The notes under the pieces: model-generated | What the model was told of the DNA's origin: nothing | Databases searched by the model: none | Seen by the model: the letters and a program-made list of their open reading frames with translations, nothing else | In this document: piece by piece, positions 47,201 to 60,100 of the stretch | Position numbering within the stretch: position 1 is the first letter of the stretch | Layout of the letters: the number at the start of each line of letters is the position of its first letter | Translations under genes and position numbers: made by a program | Assembly (NCBI RefSeq): GCF_023721935.1 | Contig: NC_064818.1 | Location: forward strand, 76,027,745-76,091,744 | Length of the DNA: 64,000 bases | Source: Panthera uncia | Lineage: Eukaryota > Chordata > Mammalia > Carnivora > Felidae | Direction: 5' to 3'

Positions 47201-50200
47201 GGACAGCTGCTGATCCTTCCAAAAGCACAGGGCATTCCAGAATTGTTATCATCTTTGATAGACTCCAGTTATATTCGACTTTCTTTTCTTTCTCGCAGAA
47301 TATGAACATGAGACATCAGGAGCTTTGGGTAAGAATCACCCTGCAGTATATCTTTAAGGGAACGTCCCCACATGACCCCAATCCTCTGACTGTATAACAG
47401 AACCCATCATGGAGGTGGGGGAGAGCAGAAGACAAATAGTGAATTTAATCAAAGGGCTCAACAGAGGAAGGGGGAAAAAAGGTAGCTTCTCTGCCTTTAA
47501 CTATGGAGGAAACGTTTTCTCCCAAAACTGTTTCATTCTTGTTGCCTAAATGTATTTCAGAGAATTATGGATATGAATATGATTTAATAAGTTAGCATTC
47601 AAAGGCATAAGTGAGCCAAAATTGTACTAAAGAAAAATCCTAACTTCAGACTTCTAGCATATTCAGAGATGAATGGAGAAAAGCCCACTGTTTCTGGTTA
47701 ACTTGGGCCCATCAACACCTTTCTTCCTTAGAAGTCCCTTTATGAGCCATAGGAATACACTTCTATAAGCACCTGACCCCCTACCTTTCTGGCAGAAGCC
47801 ATGTTCCCAGAAAGAACCCAGTTTAAAATAATGTGTGAGGGACTCTGAGCTACCCAAATACACTGTCAGGTCTCACTTGCCACTGGTCGGAATGAACCTG
47901 CTGAATCCAGTCCCCAAAGCACACCCTTAGCTCAGTGTCTGCCTTGTGAGCCCACCAAGTACATGTGATGCCCCCCAATAAACTTGGGTGGGCCACTTTG
48001 GATGGCAATGATGCCTCATTTCTTTCTCTCTGCTCTTAGATGCTGAGATCCTAACACCATTCCCTGGTGGTGAGTCAAGGTTTTTTACCTCTTCATTTCA
48101 TATGACTTGGTGGGTCACGTGCTACCCAACAGAATGATTCCAACTGGGGATCTCTATGCACTCACCTCACTCATAAACCTCTCCTGTTTTTCAATGAACT
48201 GGGGAAGCCTCTGCCTCCTTCTTTGTCTACTTAGCTCTTTTCTCTTCTTTGTCCAAGCCTTGGGTCTGTAATCACTTCTTAGAAAAGATATCCTGGAGTA
48301 GCCCCATATGCATTCTCAAACATTACAGACGTCTCCCCCTTTGCTTCTTAGCATTTACCATAGTTGTAAATGTAAACTTAATTTTGGATTAATGTGATTA
48401 CTTCCTCCAGTCTCCTCAGATTAGACTCATCTCTGTGACAGCAAAACCAGGTCTGTTTGGTGAGCCACAATACCTGGAGTTCTATCTGCTGTGACCCAGC
48501 AGGGGTCAACAATATGTGTTGAAGGGTTGAACAACACAACAAATACGTGTTGAAGGGTTGAACAAATGGGTTAACACAGAATGTGTTCCTTCTCTTAACA
48601 TGTAATATTTTTGTGTCTTTGAAAGACTGGCCACAGCTACAGCTAGTGAATGGGTCAGGCAGATGTTCTGGACGTGTGGAAGTTTTCTACCATGGCCAGT
48701 GGGGCAGGGTTTGCGATGACCACTGGGACATGAACGAAGCTGATGTGGTGTGCCGGCAGCTGAACTGTGGGCGTGCCCTCGCAGCCCCAGTTGAGGCCCA
48801 CTTTGGTGAAGGGGAGGGCAAGTTTCTGCTGGATGATGTGGATTGCACAGGAAGAGAGAGTTTCCTGGGACAGTGTCCTCATACCGACTGGTCTCTCCAT
48901 AACTGCGGTCCTGGAGAAGACGCCAGTGTCATCTGCTCAGGTAATGGTCACCTCTCCCTCTGAGGGTCCACATCTCATTAAGCAGATGGCATTTTCACTA
49001 ATTCCCTCAGCGATGCTTGCACCTGTGTAATCATAGCCCATCTCTGGCCATGTGTATGAGCCAAAAGTAAAGAGACGTTGGTAATTTGAGAGCTTCACCT
49101 GGAGCTCAGGAATTTTCTAGCCACAAGATGTTGAAATGGAATTTTTTTTATAGAGAAGAATGGAAGACCTTAGTGGTTCCATTACAGGGACTAGATTTCA
49201 AAATGACTGGGAAAAGACAACATTAGTCAACAGCGACATTAATCAATCACTGAATGCAATCTACCTTTCTTCAGGACACTGAAGATAAAGTTTTTCCCAC
49301 TACAAGTTTGCAGTCTAATGAAGGCAAAGAAAGTGGGAGTTTATAGATTAGAACAGCACTGAGTTTTGTCCTGCCCATTGTGAGTCTGGGCCCTCTATTG
49401 TTAATCATAAGTCTTCACCCAATTAGTGATTATGTGATTATTCTAGAGCAAGATTTCTCAGTCTCAGCACAATTGATGTTTGTGGTCACATAATTCTTTG
49501 TGGTGGGGGCCGTCCTGTGAATATAAGCTGTTTAACAGGATCCCTCATCTAAGAATAGTGAATGACACCTCCAGCTATGATAACCAAAAATGTCCTCAGA
49601 CATGGTCAAAGGTCCCTTGGAGGGTAGAGGCTTGCTCCTGATTGAGAACCACTCTCTAGACAAACTGATGAATATCCACCAAATATGTGACTAGTATTCA
49701 TTATACTACCAGCACTAAAGACATAAATGTCTATGCCAGTGGGAAATAAAGGAAATAATGTAGTGGGTCTAGAGCAGTGAACTTGGTCACTTGCTAAAAA
49801 TCCCAATTGTATTCAGCTAGAAAGACTGGATCCATATGACAGTAAGGTAATTAATAAGTCAATTCAAACAATAAAATACTGGGAGGGGGGGTGGAAAGTG
49901 TTCTGGTTTGTTTTCATTTATTTTTGTTTCTCTTTTTAACCCCCCTTTGATGTGCCTTTGTTTTATTTTAGTCGTTTAGTTGGGTTTTTGGTTTGGGATT
50001 CAATCCAGTCTATTCTGCAAAGCCCACAGGGTCGCATCTGTCTCACGTGACACATGTTTGCCTCTCACGTGGAGGGGTTACAGGACACAGCACAGTGACA
50101 GCCAGGTGAACGTGTGTTGTTAGACACACTGTTAATAAACAGTTTTGCATGTGATGGTTAATTAAAGTCATCTGAGCTAAGGCAGAGAGAGTCAACATTT

Positions 50201-53200
50201 TCATTCTAAGAACCCCATTCCTTCATTTTAAAATTCATTTTGAGTTGAAGCATCTCTCGAAACAACCGCCCTTTTCCAACGTTACGTCTTTCTTTTCCCA
50301 CATATTGACAGAGACTGAGCATTTCAAGCCTGCGTTGTTAACGGCATGCTTTTGCTTTATTGACATGACATTTTTCGAGCAGAAAAGCAGGGAAGAGTTA
50401 AGATGGTGGAGCAGCATGGGGACGCTGAGCTTGTCTCATTCCTGAAACACAGCTAGCTCAGCACCAAACCATTTTGAACACCTAGGAGATTGATCTGAGG
50501 ATTACCATGACATGACATTTTTCATTTTGTGTGCTACCTGGGCAGGTAGGATGTAGATCATGAAGGAATAAAGGGAANNNNNNNNNNGTGCTACCTGGGC
50601 AGGTAGGATGTAGATCATGAAGGAATAAAGGGAATCAATGGGGGGGGGGTGCTCAGATAGCCATATTCTGACAATTATTTGCCATTTCCACATTCCTGGG
50701 CCATTAAGATGATCGCACCATTAAGTTGCAAATGTGGCTGGGCCACTTTCTTCCTTCCACAAGAGTTAGCTTTATTTTCATTTCAGTTGTGTGGGTTTTA
50801 AGTTATTCTCTGGTATTGATCTTTTCATCCAGTGGAACTGCTGTTAAATGCACCACGTTAAGGAAATACCTTGGTAAATTATTTGTAGAGCTTACACAAC
50901 TATTCAACGTATGTTCTTTCCCACTGGGTGGCTCTTGTGGCTGGAGAAGGGAATGAATACTTTTACATCCTAACAGTCACTTGAATTGTCCACCCTTTCT
51001 CCCTGCAGAGAAGGCACAGGAATCACTGCCAATGCCACAAGGTAGGAAGTATTTTCATGTTGACTTTGTAGTATTTGTCCTTACTTAATGCAAATTTTTA
51101 ATGCAATTTTGGTTTTAAACCAAAAGGTGTTTTGTTGGGATTGCTGAACCAGATTTGGAGGGGGCAACATATTACATATTGTATACATAAACTATCCATG
51201 GATTGGTGTACTAGGAAGCTGATGAGATCTGAAATTAGTAAGCCCAGTGGCAACATGTTCGAGATAGGCCTGAGTACCAGCCCAGGTGTGCTTTGGGATG
51301 AGGGAAGGACAATGGGTTTGGCAACAGAAGGTTTAAGTTCCTGAGATCTTGGGCAAGCCACTGACTCTCTTATTTAAAGGGGATAAAAACACTTAATTTG
51401 TAAAGCTCCATTTGGGTTAAAAGGAGGTCATGTATGCAAAATGATAACAAAAGCCAAATTTTATTGAGTGTTAAGGATATTCCAGGCATTTTTCTAAGAC
51501 CTTTGCCTGCATAGTTATTAGTTATTTGATTCTCTAATTCACGGGTCAGCAAACCTTTTCTGTAAAAGGTCCGATAGTAAATCTTCTGGGCTTTGTGGAA
51601 AAGATGGTCGCTGCTGCATTTCAGCTCTGTTGCTGCAGCATGAAAGCAACAGCCATAACAATTTGTAAACTGCTGGGCATACCTGTGTTTCAAAAAAAAA
51701 ACAAAACTATTTACAAGAACAGGCACTGGGCTAGATTTGACCCCTGCTTTGACAAATAAATTCCAAGCACTTTGCATGCACGACCCATTTAATTTGCACA
51801 ACAATCTTAAGAAGTGTGTACTATTGTAATTCCCATTTTACTGATGAGGAAATTGAAGCATAGAAAAGTTAATCAACTTGCCCAAGGCCATGAAGTTAGC
51901 AAGGGTCGTAGATCTGTTAGACTCTGATACCTTGCTTGGCTTTTATGGAGGGTTGGTGTTAAAAAACAGACTTCTTCTTCCCATTCCGTTAGTTTCTTGA
52001 ACCAAAAGCCATCTCTGTTGCTCCCTTTCCCTCAATGATCACAACCAACACTCAGAAAATTCTGCTCCACTTCCCAAAATGTATGCTAAACCCATTAGCA
52101 TCTCCCAACTCCGCTGTTACTCTGTCTCCAAACCTTCAGCATCTCACCCTCACTATTGCAACAAATTTCTAAGGGGTCTTCTGCATTGGCTCTTTCCCTT
52201 CCATCACACATGTAACCTGTTCCTGGCACAGAATCTAGAACTGGCTGATAAAGCATAAATCAGACCATTGCTCTTAACTCAAAACCCTCCAAAGTTTTAC
52301 CATTATATTTGGAATACTGTCCAGGTCTTTTTCAGTAAGACTGCAAATTATCTAATCCTTGTCTGGGTTTCTGACCACTGAGAAAACACCTCATCTAGCA
52401 CTGTGCTCCCCACTCGCCTTTGTCCCATCCCTTGAAACTGACAAGGGAGTGCTCCTGCTAGGGCCTTTGCACTGACTTTTCCCTCTGTCTGGAAAGCTCT
52501 TCTCTCAGAGTTTTCCTACCTGGCTCCTTGTAATCAGGTCTCAGCTAAAATATCACTGCTTCAGAGAGGATTCCTCTCACTACACAATCCAAAATAGACT
52601 CCCTCTCAGTCATGTTCTATTTTATCAACCTCTTGTTTGTCTCTTTGCAGTACTTACACCATCTGAGATTCTCTTTATAGTTTTCTTTTGTTCACCTGCT
52701 TGTCATATGTCCCTCCCATCCCACTTTCCAGAATGTAAGTCCTGTGAAAGCAGGAACTTTCAGCAAGTTTATGTCAGAACCAAGGACAGGTCCTTGTGCA
52801 TAATAGGTTCTCAACAAATATCTATTGAGGGAAAAACAAAAGACACACGCTAGCACTCTGCCTCTGCTATAGAGTTGTTGTTGAAGACAAAGTGTTAGTC
52901 ACTAACATGCTCAGTGGTCCTCAAACAAAGGCAATAACTCCCTTTGGAAGATACCACTTATCAGGCAATTCTGCCTCCTACACTTATTTATTAAATACAA
53001 TTCCATTGTGCACCATGATTTCCATCTCTCTTCTAACTCCAGGAAGTTCAGAGCTTAACTGAATAATCAGTTCTAATAACTAGCTAAGAGTTTTGTTGGT
53101 TGGTTATTGGTTAAATTAGTTAGTAGGTTGTTTTTCGACTTATTTCTCTTTCACCCATATTGTCATTAAACTTGCATTCTTATTTTTCCAGTTTTGCTAT

Positions 53201-56200
53201 GCAGATATATATATATTTTACTGTCAGTCATTGGAAACATGTAGTAGGGTATAATATACTCAGATTAATAGAAATGTTTACCGAGGGTCTGGGAGGTTGT
53301 ATATGAACTACTAGGTCCTGTGGGAAGCATGAGCTGAGAAAGTAGGTCAGATGTGTGGATACGCCATGGTCATTCTGATTTTGTCCCAGTCGGGAGCCAC
53401 TTCCCTAGACAGGCAGGTGGCCCCAAGTTCCAGGGGTAACTGGCTTGCTCTACATGTGTGGACATTCTGAAAAGCTAGCATCACATGTTAAAGCTATTAC
53501 CTGTCGAGTCTCTTCAAAACAACCACATCAGCAAATACTTCTGAGATTCTATCATGTCCAAGGGACTGCATTTCACCAGGAATTCACTCTATTTTTGCAT
53601 TTTATATTTTGGACCTGTCACATTAAAGATTTGTTGAAAATTGGTAAGTAAAATAAAGGTTATTCAATTTAATTGAATAAAAAAACATTTCAATTTATTT
53701 GTACCAATAGGTGATGGAAATTCAGCAACCACATTATCAGGTAAGAGAACATTTTTTTTTTTTTTTGGTAAGAGAATATTTTGGGGCTATTTTCCCCTGG
53801 AATATTTCTGATTACCCATCCAAATCCAGAAAAGAAATAAATGAAAGGGTTACTGTTGAGTGATTTTGCTGAGTGACTCATTATAACCTGCCCTTACTTG
53901 TGAGAGTATTAGGGTTTTGACCCCAATAGATTCACTAGCTTCTAAAAAAAGTCAAGTAACAATGCCATTGTTTTGAATAAATACTAGAGACAATTTTAAA
54001 CACAGAGGATTTTTAATTGTCTTTAAGTTTCATTTTGGCCAGCTCCTCTGAGAATATCCAAACTCTTAAGTTTTATAAATGATATGTTTCAAATTTTCTT
54101 TGGAAGAAATATCATTTGTCACATGTAATATTTGCTTACTGTATGAGTTCTGAATAGTGGCTGTAACAAATTGACACAAATTAGTGGCTTAAACAACACA
54201 AATTTATTTATTATCTTGCAATTCTAGCATCAGAATTCCAAAACATATATCTCACTGAGTTAATATCTCACAGAATTATGTTCATTCTGGAGGCTCTAGA
54301 GGAAGGTACATTTCCTTGCTTTTTCCAGCTTCTAGAGCCATCTGCATTCTTTGGCTCATGGCCCCACTCCTGTATCTTCAAAGACGACACTGTAGTGACC
54401 TCAAATTTCTCCTTGCTTGTCTTCTTTTGCCTTTATTTCCACTTTTAAGAATGCTTGTGATCACATGGAGCCCACCTGTATAACCCAGGATAATGTCCTT
54501 TATCTTTTTTTTAATGTCTATTTATTTATTTTGGGAGAGAGAGAGAGAGAGAGAGAGAGAGAACAAGTGTGGGAGGGGGAGAGAGAGAGAGGGAGAGAGA
54601 GAGAATTCCAAGCAGGCTCTGCACTGTCATCACAGAGCCCAATTCAGGGCTCAATCCCACGAACCTGAGCCAAAATCAAGAGGCTGACACTTAACTGACA
54701 GAGCCACCCAGGCGCCCTGATAATGTCCCTTATCTTAAGATCGCTGATTAGCAACCTTAATTCCATCTGCAGCCTTAATTCCCCTTGCCGCATGACAGGA
54801 CATGGTCACAGATTCCAAGGATTAGGATGTGGACAACTTTGGGGGGCTGGTATCCTGCCTCCCACACTTAAATACAATTCTGTAGTTGCTACTCTCAGTG
54901 GCACAGAAATGGACACATGTCTCAGGACGTGCACTGAAATCTGGTGACCCAGAAAGCAAACAGAGGAAAAGGTGTGATAGAAGGAAGAGGGGTAGCCTCT
55001 ACCTGAGTCAATATGAAGAGAGAGGCGATGTTCTTGCCCACTGTCCTTTCTTCTGTCGGTGTTCCTAAGGGATATTGTAAGTAATTGTCAGGGTTACATA
55101 TGGTGCAGAGGCAGGTCTGGAGGCAGGAGAGAATGTGGAATTGTGTGGATCCATGGAGAGTTCCCATGCTAGGGCAATACCTGTGCCACAGAGCCATGTC
55201 AGTGCTGGAACAGGCTGAGGAAGGAAATAAACAGAGCAAGTGAATGCAAGAACCAGGGGGTCCTGATGGTCCAGACCTCCAGCCAGCAATTAGGAAGAAT
55301 ATTAAAACCCAATACACATCATTCTTGTCACAAACACCAAATATCTGTGCCTGGACACCAAGTCTGGGAGAGAGGGGACACAGATGATTGAGCTGAGCTT
55401 CCACGGGGCTGAGGGTCAGCAACTGAGGGGTGATTCAGTCTCTCTATCACTTACACACTGATCACTTCAGAGTTGAAGCAAAACTGACCACTTTTGAGAC
55501 CACAGGGAGTCCCTGGCTGGCCACTTCTTTCTCGAGTCATTGTGGGCATGGATGTTTCTTTATTACAGTTCTACCCATTACCGTCTCAACTCAGCTGTCT
55601 CCCGTGACTGCGGCACGTTCAACATCACCAGGTAGGACTCCCTCCCCCACCTGCCACCACCATTACCAGATTTACGGCAGCTCCTGTCGTGATAGTCAGC
55701 AGTTCTGCCACCACCACTAGACATCGCTGATGTTCTCTTTGAGACAGAACGATTTGAGAAGAAAGAGACCAGAGGACCCTAGAGAGTCAGGATTTCATGC
55801 TGTCCAGATTTGCTCTATGTTTATCATCTATAACTACAATTAGAAAACCTCGTAACACAAGGCTCCTCATTTCCCTTATTTCACAAATGTAAAGAGGAAG
55901 AGGAAAAAAGGTAAGGGTGTGAGAGAGAGAGAGAGAGAGCGATATTACTAAAAGCATCACCTCATACCTCTTGAATTGAAGAAATAAACTAGAGCAAAGA
56001 CCTCATTCTTTGTATCAGTGAATCACATAAATAAGGGACACCTCTTCTTAGTTGTGGGGAATGGTGGTCACAGTTATGGGCCATTTTATTTCATCACTGT
56101 GCTGCTCGATGCTGACTCACCTGTAACTACGGACATTTCATTCATACCATCAAATAATCCATATTCTGACAATGCTGATGATAACCTTGAATAAGCCTTC

Positions 56201-57150
56201 ATACCTGCACTGTCCACATAGCTGCTGAATCCTTGAAGTGCCGCTCGGCAGAACAGACAGCTGCCGTGCCTGTCAAACACACACTGGTTCTTTCAAAGGC
56301 ATGGTGTGATAAAAGAACGTAAAACTGCTTTCATTGACATCTTTATATTGATTACATGTTGAAATGCTAATATTTTGGATATATTGGGTTAAATAAGATA
56401 TATGACTGAAGTTAATCTCACCTCTTTCTTCTTACTTTTTGAAATGTGGCTACCAGAAAAGTGCAAATTATGTACGTGGCTTTGCACTTCATTTCTCTTG
56501 GACAGCATTGCCTCACGCCATGTCCGCCCCCATGATGGCCTGACGTGGATTTTCTTATCTAATCTTCCCAACTGCTGGGGAGGGAACTTCTATAATCCCC
56601 ATTCTCTGAATGGAGGAACCTCATACTCAAATAGGTTAAATATCGTCTGCAAGGTTGATGGAATGATTAACGCGAACAATCTGACTTCAGAATCCTAGAG
56701 CTTAATCTCTGAACTACCTTAACTCTCTAAACCACATTAAAATCCTTAAACTACTAGAAAGACTGACTGGGCATGTTGTCTATTCAGAAACCATGAGGAT
56801 CCGTTTGCGGAGAGAGAAGCTGAGAACAAAAGACTGAGCTAATCTCTGAGCCAGGGCTGCACTTAGTTTCTTACCCTTCCCATCTTCCACAAACCAGCTG
56901 TCCGTTGCCTATCGGTGGCCCGAGGACACCAGCATCAGCCCCCTCCACGCCTTGTCCAGTCCTTCCCATCCCAAGTGGCAGCAGTGGCTCCTTCTACTAG
57001 ATTCTCAGCTCTGTATCTGTCCTCGCTCGGAGCTCCTATTCCTTCCTGAGAGTTGTATGTATGTACTTGCTCCAAAGACATGATCAGCTTCGCGGAGCAG
57101 AATCCATAGTTTTCTCATCTGTGACATTGTCCTCACCCCCACCCCTGCAC

Positions 57151-57196
<46 letters not shown>

Positions 57197-60100
57197 CTTG
57201 AGACTGATGACGGCTGTCTGAAGGGCGTTCACTGTTTGTTAAATGAATAAATAAGTAAATGCTTAGATAAACGAGCCCCGTCTGGCTGGCCCTAGTTTGC
57301 ATATCTGTATCTACTTCCAAATATTAATGAAAGAGAGGGCAGATGCATTAAGTTCTCAGATCTGGTGTCTAAGTAGCTAAGGATTCTTTTGAAACCTGAG
57401 TGGCATATTCCATTTACTTGCCGGTACAATGCTCAGAGCCAAGTGCTGGACCACTGGGTTTGGGGCCACTCTCTCCTACCTCCCAGCTGGGCGACCCTCA
57501 CCAGTTTTCTCTACCTCTTTGTGCTTCAGTTTCCTTATTTGAAATGGGGATAATAGCTACGCACTTCAAGGAGTTGTAAGGAGTAAATCAATGAGTTTGT
57601 GTAGAGCGCTTGGTGGAGAGTGTGGCTCACAGCCATGCCACGTGAGTGTAGGCTTCAGTCCCTTGGCGTGTGTCCTGTGGAACTCAGGTGCTTCCCGGGC
57701 ACCAAGCAGTGTTCAAGGAAGAGGGGTTGTGCTCCGTGACTGCTAGGCTGGGTGAAGAGGGTACAGCTTTTCTGCTCTTTGCTGATAGTCCTGGCCATTT
57801 TTCAAAATTCCTCCCCCAGCATCCAGCAACCCCCAACTTGCTTTCTATCTCTACAGATTTGTCTGTTCTGGATATTTCACACAAATGGAGTCATGCCATA
57901 AGTGGTCTGTTGTGTCTGGCATAATATTTTCAAGGTTGCTCTTCCCTTTAAAATTCCCTGTGTTGAACGAGTTATATAGAGCTAGTTGAATTCTCCTCCT
58001 GGAAATATGAAGCAGATGAAAAAAGTCCTTCTCTTTCGTATCCAACATCAGGAGTCATTTTCCTTGTATTGTTGTTTCCCGACAGCACACTCAACTTCCA
58101 CTGTCCCAGAAGACATTAATCACCCAACCACATCATCAGGTAAGCCAGCCAGCTATGGTTACAACCACCAAAAATGGGTGTGATACTTTGTATTTGCTGC
58201 TTCCGCATTCGAGCCCACAGGAAGGATGATGAACTGAAGCTCAGGGCCGGGGAAGATTCACTACCAAGGGATCTAGGGACAATGTGATGCCAATGTCAGC
58301 TTCAACACCTGATTTTATGCTCCATGAGGATAGGGTGTTTTTGTTTGTTTGTTTTTTGTCCGTCTTGCTTATCACTGTACCTCTAGAAGCTATCGCCGTG
58401 CTTGGCACACAGTAATCACTCAATAAAGTTTATCGAGTCAATAAATGAATATAAAAGTGTTGCATGTGTGAATAGGCCATTTAACCCCTCTTGGGGTAAC
58501 TTCAGTCTTGGCCAAGAACAACCCTGCTCGACAGTGCAGGTGCTGACTGGAGGCAAATCCCTCTGCTCAAGGACACAGGCATCACTCTGGAAAGTGCCAG
58601 TAGTCCCTCCTTGTACTAATATCCCTCCTCAGAAAGAAGTATTAGTATTTCATAGGTGAGCAAGGTAATGAAGACAAATCCTTCTAACAAATATTTTTTT
58701 CAGCCTCAGCAGATAATGAGAAGTTACTAACTCTCCTATCAGATAAGGCAACAATTCCATCACCAGTCCTTACTATCCAGTTGGAAGGTACAAACAGATG
58801 GGCCATATCGCTAGGTTATATGATGTCCTCCGTGAGCTCATCCAAGATAATCAGCATCCTTATAAATACAAACCTTTTTAGAACTTTTGCCCAATTCATC
58901 ACTGACTTATTTTACCACTGTGGAGCACCTTATGCAGAACCAGGAGTTGATGTAAAACTAAAGAAAGTAAGATATTTGGGGGATCAGGATCACATTTAGG
59001 TGCTTTCTATCAGCAGCCTGAACTCGACTTCAACCTCATCAGAAAGTCATTCTTCATGAGCCAGTCCAGATGTTTTGGAAAGGTGTGGCTTAGCTAGTGG
59101 CTCTTCACAAGCTGTCAGCTGAGTTGTTTTCTGACATGTTGTCCTGTGTCCATCTCAGGAAGAGAAGTTTAAGTTCTAATCACTGTTTCCATGTTGTTCC
59201 AGTTCTACCTGTAGTCGACTCCTTGTCTTCCAGCCGCAGAGCCAATGCTCCTTGGCCCAGCCTATCAGGTCAGCAGTCTTCCCCACAGGATGCGCCATTG
59301 CTCTCGAAGACCCCAGGGGGTCACCACAACCAGGGAGGGAGCCTGGGAGCTACGGTAGAGGCCTCAGAGGTGCCTGGGGAAAGACCACAGTTACAGGAAG
59401 AGAGATCACTGCCTCCAGGATTTGTCTGGGCCCCCCACTGCTTTGGCACCTGTTCATCCTCACTCTCCTGATGATCCAGCAAAACTTTCTAAAGTTCAGA
59501 AAGTACAGAGATTAAGAAAGCACATAGCCATGTCCCCTTTACCTACGCATGACTGATGCTTACATTTTGGTATATTGGTTTTTCAGGCTTACCAAGAAAT
59601 AAAGCATCATAAATAAATTTGAAGTTCCTCAAATTCCCAAATCCCAGTCTCTGTTCTCTCCTTCCTCAGAGATAAACACTGTCTTGAATTTTGTATATAT
59701 CTTCATTTTTCATATTTTTACAAACAGGAATTCTGTGATCTCTATATATGTTATTTCATGTTTTTCTTTCACACAAATTACATTATTCCCCATATATCAT
59801 TCAGGACCTCTTATTCTTTTTTTTTTTTTTTAACGTTTATTTATTTTTGAGACAGAGAGAGACAGAGCATGAACAGGGGAGGGGCAGAGAGAGAGGGAGA
59901 CACAGAAGCTGAAACAGGCTCCAGGCTCTAATCTGTCAGCACAGAGCCCGACGTGGGGTTCGAACTCACGGACCGCGAGATCATGACCTGAGCCGAAGTC
60001 GGACGCCCAACCGACTGAGCCACCCAGGCACCCCAGTACCTCTTATTCTTTACTCAGTTATGTTTTTGAGATTCACCCATGTTGATACACATATATAGAC

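Noticed and set aside
3527..60035. tRNA-like heads with A and B box motifs in many places
   Set aside because: They are SINE heads, not tRNA genes: each is joined to a CT-rich body or an A-rich tail and lacks a proper 3' acceptor half.
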